Assembly: GCA_038528235.1 (NCBI GenBank)
Contig: JBCBEX010000132.1
Span: 1-7,724, forward strand
Source of the DNA: JBCBEX01 sp038528235
Lineage (GTDB): Bacteria; Bacteroidota; Rhodothermia; Rhodothermales; Rubricoccaceae
Direction of reading: 5' to 3'
Length of the DNA stretch: 7,724 nt
Shown here piece by piece: positions 1 to 6,355 of this stretch. Position 1 is the stretch's first letter. Each line of letters opens with the position of its first letter. The translations under genes were made by a program, and so were the position numbers. The notes under the pieces are model-generated. The model was given only the letters and a program-made list of their open reading frames with translations, had not been told where the DNA came from and searched no databases.

Positions 1-3000
1 GTGTTTTCGAAGCGCTGCACCTCCTGCGCGTCGAAGGAGTTCACCTCAGGCAGCAGCGCGAAGATGCCGCCCGTCTGGAGGGCCATCTGCGAGAAGGCCT
101 CGATCGCGTTGAAGACAGGCGGCGGCGGCGGCGGACCACTACTGACGGCGTCGAAGTTCAACAGCAGGCCGCTCAGGTCGTTTGTACCTGTAAATGGCTC
201 GTAGAGTGTCCCTTCGGGGTCGGCGTCAATCGGCTGCGGCGCCGCCGACAGGTCCGTGGGTCCTGGGTCCTCAGAGAACCCCGTGTGCACCGCCGCAAAG
301 ACGCCGGCGGCGCTGATCGTGCCGTAGTCGATGGAGAAGGTGCCGTCCGGCCGAAGCGTCAACGCAAACGTGTTGGGGCTTGACGAGGGGCTTGGCGCGT
401 TGTATTCGGGCACCTCCTGGAACGTAATGACGGCCGCCCCATCGCGCTCTTCCACGAAGACGCGACCCCGCAGCGAGGGATCGAGGTCGTCCCAGAGCGG
501 CGCGATGCGCGGCGGCCCGAAGAGCAAATTCCCCACCGACCCGCCGCGCGAGACGTCGCCCGAGTTGAAGGTGACGGAGCCGTTGGAGTTCACGTAGGCG
601 GTGCTGTAGGTGGCTTCGCCAAACGGGAACGAGAAGGGCAGCAAGATCTGCGCGAAATCGTCATCTCCTAGCAAGAGGGTGTCGGCTGCCGCGCGGACCT
701 GAACGAGTTCGTTGCGCAGCGCCATACGGGCACTGGCGGGCTTGACCGTGTCGGTCGACCGCTCGGGGGCTGCGGCTGTCTTCGGCTCGTTCGCGCCTGC
801 GCCCTCTCTAGCGGCTAAGCCCGAGCATGACCCGGAGAGGACCACGTCCACACGGACGCCGCGCGCGCGCAACGTGCTGATCGTTCCCGCGATGTCTTGG
901 CCCGGATGCGGGTCTGCATCCGTGGCGAGAAAGACGCGCCCGTTGGCCCGGAGCCGCTGCTCAGCTGCTATGATGGCCTGGGCCGAGGCCTCGGGGCAAT
1001 CCGCGCCCCCATCGGCAAAGAGGCCCGAGACCTGAGACTGAATGGTAGCCAGGTCGTTGGTGGGCGCGAAGGAGGTGACGCCGTCTTTGAACGTCACCAG
1101 TTGAAACGTCGTCGCCCCGTCGTTGGGATAGGTGGCGAGGTGGTTCAGGAGCCCTTGACGGACGCCCGCGATTTCCTCGTCCATGCTCCCGGTGTCGTCG
1201 ATGACAAACGCCACATCCACGCCGCTTGACTCGATCAGCCGAGGTGGACTGGTGTACGTGCCGGTGGCAGGTGCACTCACGTTCCGGCCTTTGACGACCC
1301 ATTTCACGCGCTTCTCCGTGCGAAAGATGTTGTCGGTGAGCTCCGTTGCCGTCGGGGTGTACGTCGGCGTGGTCAGCTCGGGCGTCTCATAGAGCAGCGT
1401 CGAGAAGTCTTCCGAGTAGAACGCGACCGTGAACCGATTGAGTCGGAAGGAGGGCCCAGCCCCGTTGGCGCTCCAGGTGAAGGTCGGTGTCGCGGATCCA
1501 TTCAGCGGGATCACCGTCCCGTCTGCCGGCGCCGTGGGGTCGGGCGCGATGCCCTGATCCGCGAGGATGGCGCCATACTTCGTCTTATCCTCGTCGCTCA
1601 GGGTGGTAGTCAGCGCATTCCACACGTCGGACATCGAAGCAGGACGAGCGGTCACGAGCGCATTCCAGATGGCCTGGTCACCGAGACTCACCTTGTCGCG
1701 GTCGTCGTTGGCGCTATCGTAGAGGTCCCAGAGTGCGCGCTGGACGGCCACCTCGTTGTCCTCGCCCCGGCCGCGGCTGCCCGTCGCCTCGATGCTGTAC
1801 GAGAAGATGGCATCCTCGGTGTCCTGGTAGAAGAGGTCCCCCACATTCGGGATGCCGAGCGCGCCGCTGCCTCGCTCGCGCTGGAGCGTGATGCCAAAGT
1901 AGGTCGGCCAGGCTTCGCCCCAGGCCAAGCGAATCCCATCCTGCTTGCCGACGCGCTCGGCCAGGTGCTCGTACGGTCTGTGCGTACCGCCAGGGTTTCT
2001 GTCCAGACTGAACGACTCGGCGACGTAGTGCCCGTGCTCATGATGCAGGACATCCCAATCGTATCGGTCTTCGAGGAGGATGAACAGCCCCCCACCGGAC
2101 ACGGAGTAGTACGAGGTGGGATAGGCCCCTGCAAACTCGACGGAGAGCGTCGGGAGAGTCGTGCCGGAGATGGCCTTTGTGTAGCGGGCGCTTTCGATCA
2201 GCGCATCCTGTACCGAGAAGGCATTCCCCGTCGTCGTGCTGTTGAGGATTATTACATCGATGGTGATGTTTGTCTCGACGTTTGCCTCCACCGCATCGTC
2301 TGTCGCGACGGAATAGGTGCTCGATGGGTCCCCCTGATCGCCCGGCGTGACCACGTAGAACTCGTCCGACCTCGCCAGCACGTTGATGTAGAGGTCGGGC
2401 GCATCGGATGCGTCCTCAGGGACGGGGACGGAGTACGCTCCATTGGCGTCGGTGGTAGTCGTCGCTAGGAGGTCATCAAAGCCGAAGTCGTCGTCCCAAA
2501 CCTCGATGGGGGCAAAGCGCACGGGGCGAAGGGTGCCATTGCGGTCTTGGTACTTGATCGTACCGGAGAGGGTGAAGACAGCGCTACTCGTTTTTTTTTC
2601 CGACCGTGTCGTGGTCACCTCGCCTGTGCCTCGGCCGAGTTGCTGCATCGCCGCCTCGAAGTCTTCCGGCGTCATCCGCCCCGCGGCCAAGGCGTGCCGG
2701 AGGCTGTCTTGCTGCGCCACGATGAAACTGCCCCGCGCGGCAAAGCTCCTCGCGGGGCCAAGGAGGACGTAGAGGACATCGGCGCGGCTTACCGAGACGG
2801 CGACGTCTCCGGCTCCTCCTTCTGCCGCGACGACGGCGCGTAGTTCTGCCCGTCCCCGGTCACCAAGTTCTAGCGGCACCTCGATGCGGCGCGTGTCGCC
2901 TGCCACCAAAGCACCGAGGCGGATCCTCGCAGGGCCCACCAAACGCAGACCCGAGCTGGGTTCGAGCGTCAGCACGGCCTCCTCCAGGTTGCCCCGCGCC

Positions 3001-3251
3001 GAGACGGTCAGGACCGCTGTCACAGCGCCTGGCCCAAGGCCCTGGCCTGCGTCGACCGTCCACATCACGTCGAGTGGCACACCGGGCTTGGTCACATGCG
3101 ACGCGTCGATGGGGTTTGCCGCGTCGAAGGGCTCGGCAGCACTCTGGTGCTCGGACGGCTGATGCACGCACGCACTTCCACCTAGTGTTATGAGGCAGAG
3201 CATAGCCATGCCAATGATCGTCGTTGCCGTCTTCGCCGACGTGTGTACCAT
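1..3251 (-). CDS. Exported multidomain metallopeptidase / VWA / NIDO-like surface protein, C-terminus beyond window
   Basis: From ATG at 3251 the minus-strand frame stays open for 1083 codons to the left edge, so the C-terminus is missing. Residues 1-28 form a signal peptide with a possible lipobox ending GGSAC (C28). Regions in order: beta-rich segment (about 35-170); short helical segment with GRMTPEDFE (about 195-205); transthyretin/CNA-B-like domain (about 226-310); metallopeptidase core with HEHGH at 404-408 and GEAW at 445-448, whose E446 is a plausible third zinc ligand (gluzincin pattern); Fn3-like domain (about 570-675); VWA domain (about 682-830) with MIDAS motif D685-x-T687-x-S689, GADCPEAS around C752, D778, and C809, which may pair with C752; NIDO-like domain (about 865-1010) with VNSNG at 887 and IAPLWDDL; and six prolines at 1040-1045. 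The family logic suggests a secreted or cell-surface protease with adhesion domains; substrate is unknown. No Shine-Dalgarno sequence is seen. By eye, early codons are less GC-biased than in neighbouring genes. Domain names come from motif recognition, not a profile search. Confidence 0.85.
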   Translation of the reverse strand, partial: MVHTSAKTATTIIGMAMLCLITLGGSACVHQPSEHQSAAEPFDAANPIDASHVTKPGVPLDVMWTVDAGQGLGPGAVTAVLTVSARGNLEEAVLTLEPSSGLRLVGPARIRLGALVAGDTRRIEVPLELGDRGRAELRAVVAAEGGAGDVAVSVSRADVLYVLLGPARSFAARGSFIVAQQDSLRHALAAGRMTPEDFEAAMQQLGRGTGEVTTTRSEKKTSSAVFTLSGTIKYQDRNGTLRPVRFAPIEVWDDDFGFDDLLATTTTDANGAYSVPVPEDASDAPDLYINVLARSDEFYVVTPGDQGDPSSTYSVATDDAVEANVETNITIDVIILNSTTTGNAFSVQDALIESARYTKAISGTTLPTLSVEFAGAYPTSYYSVSGGGLFILLEDRYDWDVLHHEHGHYVAESFSLDRNPGGTHRPYEHLAERVGKQDGIRLAWGEAWPTYFGITLQRERGSGALGIPNVGDLFYQDTEDAIFSYSIEATGSRGRGEDNEVAVQRALWDLYDSANDDRDKVSLGDQAIWNALVTARPASMSDVWNALTTTLSDEDKTKYGAILADQGIAPDPTAPADGTVIPLNGSATPTFTWSANGAGPSFRLNRFTVAFYSEDFSTLLYETPELTTPTYTPTATELTDNIFRTEKRVKWVVKGRNVSAPATGTYTSPPRLIESSGVDVAFVIDDTGSMDEEIAGVRQGLLNHLATYPNDGATTFQLVTFKDGVTSFAPTNDLATIQSQVSGLFADGGADCPEASAQAIIAAEQRLRANGRVFLATDADPHPGQDIAGTISTLRARGVRVDVVLSGSCSGLAAREGAGANEPKTAAAPERSTDTVKPASARMALRNELVQVRAAADTLLLGDDDFAQILLPFSFPFGEATYSTAYVNSNGSVTFNSGDVSRGGSVGNLLFGPPRIAPLWDDLDPSLRGRVFVEERDGAAVITFQEVPEYNAPSPSSSPNTFALTLRPDGTFSIDYGTISAAGVFAAVHTGFSEDPGPTDLSAAPQPIDADPEGTLYEPFTGTNDLSGLLLNFDAVSSGPPPPPPVFNAIEAFSQMALQTGGIFALLPEVNSFDAQEVQRFEN
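2591..2599. repeat. A9/T9 homopolymer inside the large surface-protein gene
   Basis: Nine T on the plus strand read as nine A in the coding strand, spanning codons E218-K219-K220-T221 between the N-terminal beta region and the transthyretin-like domain. It is the longest homopolymer noticed in this GC-rich window. Gaining one A brings a TAG within a few codons; losing one A leads to a TAG about 40 codons on. Either slip would remove the protease, VWA and NIDO-like domains. Confidence 0.9.
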
Positions 3252-3314
3252 CGTAACTGCTAGAGGTGAAAGCGTATCGCTTCGAGGAGGGAGGCAGAGC
3301 GGATCCGGCCAGTA

Positions 3315-3347
3315 CAAAAACAGTGCCCTCTTTCACATAATTCTCAA
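3315..3347 (-). promoter_or_regulatory. Weak Bacteroidota-type promoter candidate for the large surface-protein gene
   Basis: On the minus strand, TTG (3347-3345) lies 22 bases before TGTTTTTG (3322-3315), a one-mismatch fit to the Bacteroidota -7 element TAnnTTTG with a -33 TTG. It lies about 65 bases upstream of the ATG at 3251. The match is weak and the spacer is at the long end, so this is only a candidate. Confidence 0.25.
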
Positions 3348-3566
3348 TGGGTTGTGCCCAACGCGCACCCTGAGTTCCGCAAACGCGCAGCCATTGCGAC
3401 GAAAGGCCACCAATTGACTGTGCGCGGCTCCCTTGCGACGGACTACATCGTCGCCCATGGGCTACCGACTCCAGCCGGCTGACACGGCTTTCGGTCCTCT
3501 GATATCCATGCTAGGTGGGCTGGCCAGATCGCGTGCCCGGGCTGGCACTGGCGCGTTGGCTCCACC

Positions 3567-3586
3567 GGGTAGCACGGTTGCTACTC
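3567..3586 (-). terminator. obg: Possible hairpin terminator downstream of obg
   Basis: GTAGCA (3569-3574) and TGCTAC (3579-3584) form a perfect 6-bp stem with a CGGT loop, extendable by a G-T and a G-C pair. It lies about 35 bases beyond the obg stop. No U-tract follows on either strand, so intrinsic termination is doubtful and it may be incidental. Confidence 0.25.
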
Positions 3587-3616
3587 GCACGCCCTCAAAC
3601 CTTCGCTAGACGCACG

Positions 3617-3641
3617 CCCTATTCCCTATTTCCTATTCCCT
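3617..3641. repeat. Heptanucleotide tandem repeat overlapping the obg stop codon
   Basis: Three 7-base units (CCCTATT, CCCTATT, TCCTATT) followed by CCCT, on the plus strand. On the coding strand the unit is AATAGGG-like, and it supplies the last obg codons (G-I-G-N-R-E) and the TAG stop at 3621-3619. The AT-rich units contrast with the GC-rich surroundings. Confidence 0.85.
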
Positions 3642-4647
3642 CCGCTACTCGGCTCTGCTCCACGGCGCTCATGAGCACCTGCTTGAGCGGATCGAGGTTC
3701 TTGCGCGCGACGGCCGAGAACGCGATCACCGGGACATCGTCGGGAAGCTGCTCGCGGGCGTCGGCCACGAAGGCGTCGTACATGTCCGGCGGCAGCAGAT
3801 CGGTCTTCGAGAGGCCGACGAGGCGCGGCTTGGCGAGCAGGTGCGGGTTGAACGCTTCTAGCTCGCCAAGCAGCGTCGCGTAGGTCGTGCCCGGATCCTC
3901 CTCGTTGACGGGGATGACGAAGAGCAGCACCGCGTTGCGCTCGATGTGCTTGAGGAAGCGAATGCCGAGGCCCTTGCCCTCGCTCGCGCCCTCGATGAGC
4001 CCGGGGATGTCGGCGATGACGAACGAGCGGTAGTCGCCGAGGTAGACCATGCCGAGGCTCGGCTCCAGCGTCGTGAACGGGTAGTCGGCGACCTTCGGCT
4101 TCGCGGCGGAGAGCGCACTCACGAGCGTGCTCTTGCCCGCATTCGGGAAGCCGACGAGGCCCACATCGGCGAGGAGCTTGAGTTCGAGCGTGACGTCGCG
4201 CTCGATGCCTTTGGTGCCGGGCTGGGCGTAGCGCGGCGTCTGGTTGGTGCTGCTCTTGAAGTGCGTGTTGCCGAGGCCACCCATCCCGCCCGGCGCGAGG
4301 GTGAGCCGCTGGCCCTCGTCAGTCAGCTCGCCGAGCACCTCACCCGTCTCGGTGTCGCGCGCGACGGTGCCGAGCGGCACACGCAGCACGATGTCCTGGC
4401 CGCTCTTCCCCGTCTTGCCGGAGCCCTGCCCCGGTTGGCCATGGTCGGCGAAGTGGTGGCGGTTGTAGCGGAGGTCGAGGAGCGTGTAGAGGTTCGCGTC
4501 CGCTTCGAGGAGGACGGAGCCGCCATAGCCGCCGTCGCCGCCGTCGGGGCCGCCGCGGGGCTCGTACTTCGCGCGGCGGAGGTGAGCAGACCCGGCTCCG
4601 CCGTTGCCGCTGCGGACGGAGATGGTGACGTAGTCGACAAACTTCAC
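3619..4647 (-). CDS. obg: Obg/CgtA GTPase (ribosome assembly), OCT-less form
   Basis: Essential P-loop GTPase that binds the large ribosomal subunit during late assembly and links translation capacity to stress responses. The 342-residue product has the glycine-rich Obg fold at 1-158 (GGPDGGDGGYGG near 32-43, then GGMGGLGN at 120-127). The G domain follows: G1 GFPNAGKST at 166-174, switch I threonines at 192-193 in DYPFTTLEP, G3 DIPGLIEGASEGKGLG from 213, G4 SKTD at 280-283 (serine replaces the usual asparagine), and G5 FSAV at 310-313. No OCT domain is present, as in other short Obg proteins. The start is GTG at 4647, which gives the canonical MKFVDYV N-terminus; no in-frame start lies close upstream and no good Shine-Dalgarno is seen. 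The last six residues (GIGNRE) come from a heptanucleotide repeat and look like a repeat-generated tail. The gene is divergent from rnhA. Confidence 0.97.
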   Translation of the reverse strand: MKFVDYVTISVRSGNGGAGSAHLRRAKYEPRGGPDGGDGGYGGSVLLEADANLYTLLDLRYNRHHFADHGQPGQGSGKTGKSGQDIVLRVPLGTVARDTETGEVLGELTDEGQRLTLAPGGMGGLGNTHFKSSTNQTPRYAQPGTKGIERDVTLELKLLADVGLVGFPNAGKSTLVSALSAAKPKVADYPFTTLEPSLGMVYLGDYRSFVIADIPGLIEGASEGKGLGIRFLKHIERNAVLLFVIPVNEEDPGTTYATLLGELEAFNPHLLAKPRLVGLSKTDLLPPDMYDAFVADAREQLPDDVPVIAFSAVARKNLDPLKQVLMSAVEQSRVAEGIGNRE

Positions 4648-4761
4648 GGGCGGTGCTTTTTCGTCTTTTGTCCTTTGAGGAGCGTGATGTGACCCTCACC
4701 AACGGGGGCGACACCGCGTAGGTTTGACGCCCCGCGAATTCTTCAGCAGCGCCTCCGTCCC
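4648..4761. promoter_or_regulatory. Divergent intergenic region between obg and rnhA
   Basis: These 114 bases must hold the start signals for both obg (leftward) and rnhA (rightward) unless transcripts enter from farther away. On the plus strand TAGGTTTG at 4719-4726 matches the Bacteroidota -7 consensus TAnnTTTG exactly and would give a leader of about 30 bases before rnhA. No convincing -33 TTG lies at the expected distance. For obg, only an AAAGGAC about 23 bases before its GTG is visible, too far for a normal ribosome-binding site. Confidence 0.4.
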
Positions 4762-5226
4762 GTGCCCCAGAAAAAAACCGTCACGATCTACACCGACGGC
4801 TCGTGCAGCGGCAACCCCGGCCCCGGCGGCTGGGCCGCAATCCTGATCTACGGCGCGCAGGAGAAGGAACTCTCCGGCGGCGAGGACCGCACGACGAACA
4901 ACCGCATGGAGCTGCGCGCCATCGTGGAGGGGCTGCGCGCCCTCACCGAGCCCGTGATCGCCCGCGTCCACACAGACAGCGCCTATGCGGTGAACGCCTT
5001 CGAGCAGGACTGGATCGGCGGATGGCAGCGGCGCGGGTGGAAGACGGCGGGCAAGAAGCCGGTCAAGAACCAGGATCTATGGCAGGACCTGCTGGCCGAG
5101 ATGAAGCGCCACGAGGTCGAGTTCGTCAAGGTGAAGGGCCACGCGGACGACGCGCTCAACAACCGCGCGGATGCCCTGGCTGTCGCCGCCATGCGGGTGC
5201 GCAAGGAGGAGATCGCCTCGTCCTGA
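4762..5226 (+). CDS. rnhA: Ribonuclease HI
   Basis: Endonuclease that cuts the RNA strand of RNA-DNA hybrids using two divalent metal ions, removing R-loops and primer RNA in the cytoplasm. The 154-residue product is full length for bacterial RNase HI and all catalytic positions are visible: D12 in YTDGSCSGNPGPGGW, E50 in NNRMELRA, D72 in HTDSAYA, H127 in VKGHADD and D137 in NNRADALA. The basic handle typical of type I enzymes is present (WIGGWQRRGWKTAGKKPVKNQDLW region, about 84-107). The start is GTG at 4762, giving the expected short lead before the first beta strand. No clear Shine-Dalgarno precedes it. A strong inverted repeat begins on the base after the stop codon. Confidence 0.97.
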   Translation: MPQKKTVTIYTDGSCSGNPGPGGWAAILIYGAQEKELSGGEDRTTNNRMELRAIVEGLRALTEPVIARVHTDSAYAVNAFEQDWIGGWQRRGWKTAGKKPVKNQDLWQDLLAEMKRHEVEFVKVKGHADDALNNRADALAVAAMRVRKEEIASS

Positions 5227-5300
5227 TGGCTCCCCGTATCCGACTGTAGGACGAACGCTTACTCGCGGACGTTATGGTCGATTGGGGAGCCACTTTTCTA
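5227..5300 (+). terminator. Long inverted-repeat structure after rnhA, terminator-like
   Basis: TGGCTCCCC (5227-5235) pairs perfectly with GGGGAGCCA (5284-5292), a 9-bp stem. Inside it, CGAC (5241-5244) pairs with GTCG (5277-5280), separated by a small asymmetric internal loop; AACG and CGTT in the apical region may add a further stem. CTTTTCT follows the stem, giving a short U-rich tail in the rnhA transcript. Position directly after the rnhA stop suggests a 3'-end signal, although the 48-base loop is longer than in a classic intrinsic terminator. Confidence 0.45.
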
Positions 5301-5442
5301 GCCAGGGCCGCAACCTTTCGGAACGGCCTGCGTCGCACAAAACCGCGCTGACTCTCGCCTATCTCCTTCGGCGCGGCCTTTGCCCTTCTCTGTGCGTGCC
5401 CTGGCACGTCCCTTCCCTTCCGCCCAGCGTCGACGTTCTGTG

Positions 5443-5745
5443 ATGCTGCCCGTCTTTATCTTCTTCCTGCGCACGGCCGTCGTCCTCGGCACGAGCGCAT
5501 GCTTCTGCTACAATCTGGCTCGCCAGCGTGGCCTCGAACCCGGTGCCTGGGCCACGATGGGCGCCTTCCTCGGCCCGTTTGGGGTGCTCCTGATTTTCTT
5601 GGCGGAGCCGCCTGCACAGCCTCCGCCCTCCGGCGGCCGCCGCGGTCAGGACCCGCGTCCTCCAGCACGCCCCCGATCTCCGCAGCGCGGCCCCTCCAGC
5701 GGCGGCAAGCGTCCCCGCGTCCGGATGCCGCAGCGCGTGCGGTAG
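5443..5745 (+). CDS. Small two-helix membrane protein with basic Pro/Gly/Arg-rich tail, function unknown
   Basis: The 100-residue product has a hydrophobic helix at about 2-22 and a second at about 37-53, joined by a polar turn (NLARQRGLEPGAW). The second helix, ATMGAFLGPFGVLLIFLA, has the G-x-x-x-G-P-x-G pattern common in small uncharacterised bacterial membrane proteins. Residues 55-100 are rich in Pro, Gly, Ser and Arg and look disordered; a basic tail would favour a cytoplasmic location. I chose ATG 5443 because the alternative TTG at 5380 adds 21 arginine-rich residues of no clear character. It lies 216 bases after rnhA and 82 bases before dctQ, so shared transcription is possible. I do not recognise a specific family. 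Confidence 0.6.
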   Translation: MLPVFIFFLRTAVVLGTSACFCYNLARQRGLEPGAWATMGAFLGPFGVLLIFLAEPPAQPPPSGGRRGQDPRPPARPRSPQRGPSSGGKRPRVRMPQRVR

Positions 5746-5808
5746 CGCCATCGGCCCCGGCGGTGCTTCTCGCAGTGGTGCTTCGTTCGCGTCGCCCGTG
5801 GTAGCTTT

Positions 5809-5828
5809 TGGCAGTGCTCTCACTGCCA
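5809..5828 (+). promoter_or_regulatory. Perfect hairpin/operator-like palindrome at the dctQ start codon
   Basis: TGGCAGTG (5809-5816), loop CTCT, then CACTGCCA (5821-5828): an 8-bp perfect inverted repeat whose last base is the A of the chosen ATG. It could be an RNA hairpin affecting translation initiation or a repressor site. If the upstream GTG at 5798 were used, the palindrome would be inside the coding sequence. The arm shares GGCAGTG with the tandem repeat at the end of the window. Confidence 0.5.
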
Positions 5829-6352
5829 TGCCGTCCTCTCCGCTGCTCCGCTTCGCCCACATGCTCGACCGCCTCACGGCGGCGGCGGGCCGCAGCGCGT
5901 TCGTGCTTCTCGCGGTGATGACGCTCGTGGGCGCGCTCAACGCGGGGCTGCGCTATGTCGGCCGACCGCTCGGCCTCAGCCTGTCGTCCAACGCGCTCTT
6001 CGACGCGCAGTGGATGCTCTTCGGGCTGGTCTTCCTGCTCGGCGCGGCGTGGACGCTCCAGCAAGACCGCCACGTCCGCGTGGACGTGCTCTTCAGCCGT
6101 CTGCGCCCCCGCACCCGCGCGTGGATCGACCTGCTAGGCGCGCTGCTTTTCCTGCTGCCCTTCTGCGGGCTGATGCTGTGGGCGACCTGGCCGCTGGTCG
6201 CGAACGCCTGGATCACCCGTGAGGGCGCGCTCGACCCAGGTGGACTTCCACGCTGGCCCATCAAGGTGCTTATCCCGCTCGGCTTCGTGCTGCTCGGGCT
6301 GCAAGGCGTCAGCGAGGCGATCAAGGCCGCGCACCGGCTGCGAGACGTCTAG
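5828..6352 (+). CDS. dctQ: TRAP transporter small membrane subunit (DctQ type)
   Basis: Small integral membrane component of a tripartite ATP-independent periplasmic transporter; in this family it pairs with the large DctM subunit and a periplasmic binding protein to import organic acids using a Na+ gradient. The product is 174 residues, normal for the family, with four hydrophobic segments at about 23-44, 56-77, 97-120 and 145-163. Family-like features are ALNAGLRYVGRPLG after the first helix, QWMLFGLVFLLGAAWTLQQDRHVRVD across the second (HVRVD at 82-86), and a short amphipathic C-terminus. Start choice: ATG 5828 is preferred; the frame also opens at GTG 5798, and ATG 5861 (MLDRL) is a shorter option. 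dctM begins 3 bases after its stop, so the two are surely co-transcribed. Confidence 0.9.
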   Translation: MPSSPLLRFAHMLDRLTAAAGRSAFVLLAVMTLVGALNAGLRYVGRPLGLSLSSNALFDAQWMLFGLVFLLGAAWTLQQDRHVRVDVLFSRLRPRTRAWIDLLGALLFLLPFCGLMLWATWPLVANAWITREGALDPGGLPRWPIKVLIPLGFVLLGLQGVSEAIKAAHRLRDV

Positions 6353-6355
6353 GCT

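Larger units (their letters stand above)
3252..3618. other. Gene-free interval between obg and the large surface-protein gene
   Basis: These 367 bases lie 3' of obg and 5' of the large surface-protein gene, both on the minus strand. Open frames here have no recognisable protein character and no tRNA-like fold was seen. The interval holds the weak promoter candidate (3315-3347), a perfect 6-bp hairpin (3569-3584) and a 10-base direct repeat, CGCACGCCCT, at 3586-3595 and 3611-3620. The octamer GCTACTCG occurs at 3580-3587 and again at 3644-3651 inside the end of obg. Confidence 0.7.

Noticed and set aside
1688..2134. 148-codon minus-strand frame and other short frames within 1-3251
   Set aside because: They lie in other phases of the long frame from 3251 and are Ser/Thr/Arg-rich shadows; the long frame carries the HEXXH, VWA and NIDO-like motifs.
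2860..3336. Minus-strand frame starting upstream of the surface-protein ATG
   Set aside because: It is out of phase with the long frame and its translation has no signal peptide or domain character, unlike the frame from 3251.
3420..3616. tRNA or other structured RNA gene in the gap beside obg
   Set aside because: No cloverleaf, no T-loop GGTTCRA-like box and no terminal CCA pattern was found; only short isolated stems.
3946..4692. 248-codon plus-strand open frame opposite obg
   Set aside because: It is antisense to an unmistakable Obg GTPase, has a Val/Ala/Arg/Glu-rich composition typical of the reverse complement of a GC-rich gene, and shows no family motif.
5802..5811. TAGCTTTTGG as a promoter for the TRAP operon
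   Set aside because: It has three bases between TA and TTTG instead of two and no -33 TTG at the right distance; too weak to list.
5359..6073. Two overlapping minus-strand open frames of about 200 codons
   Set aside because: Arg/Ala/Gly-rich sequence without motifs, overlapping the small membrane protein and dctQ; explained by high GC suppressing stops.
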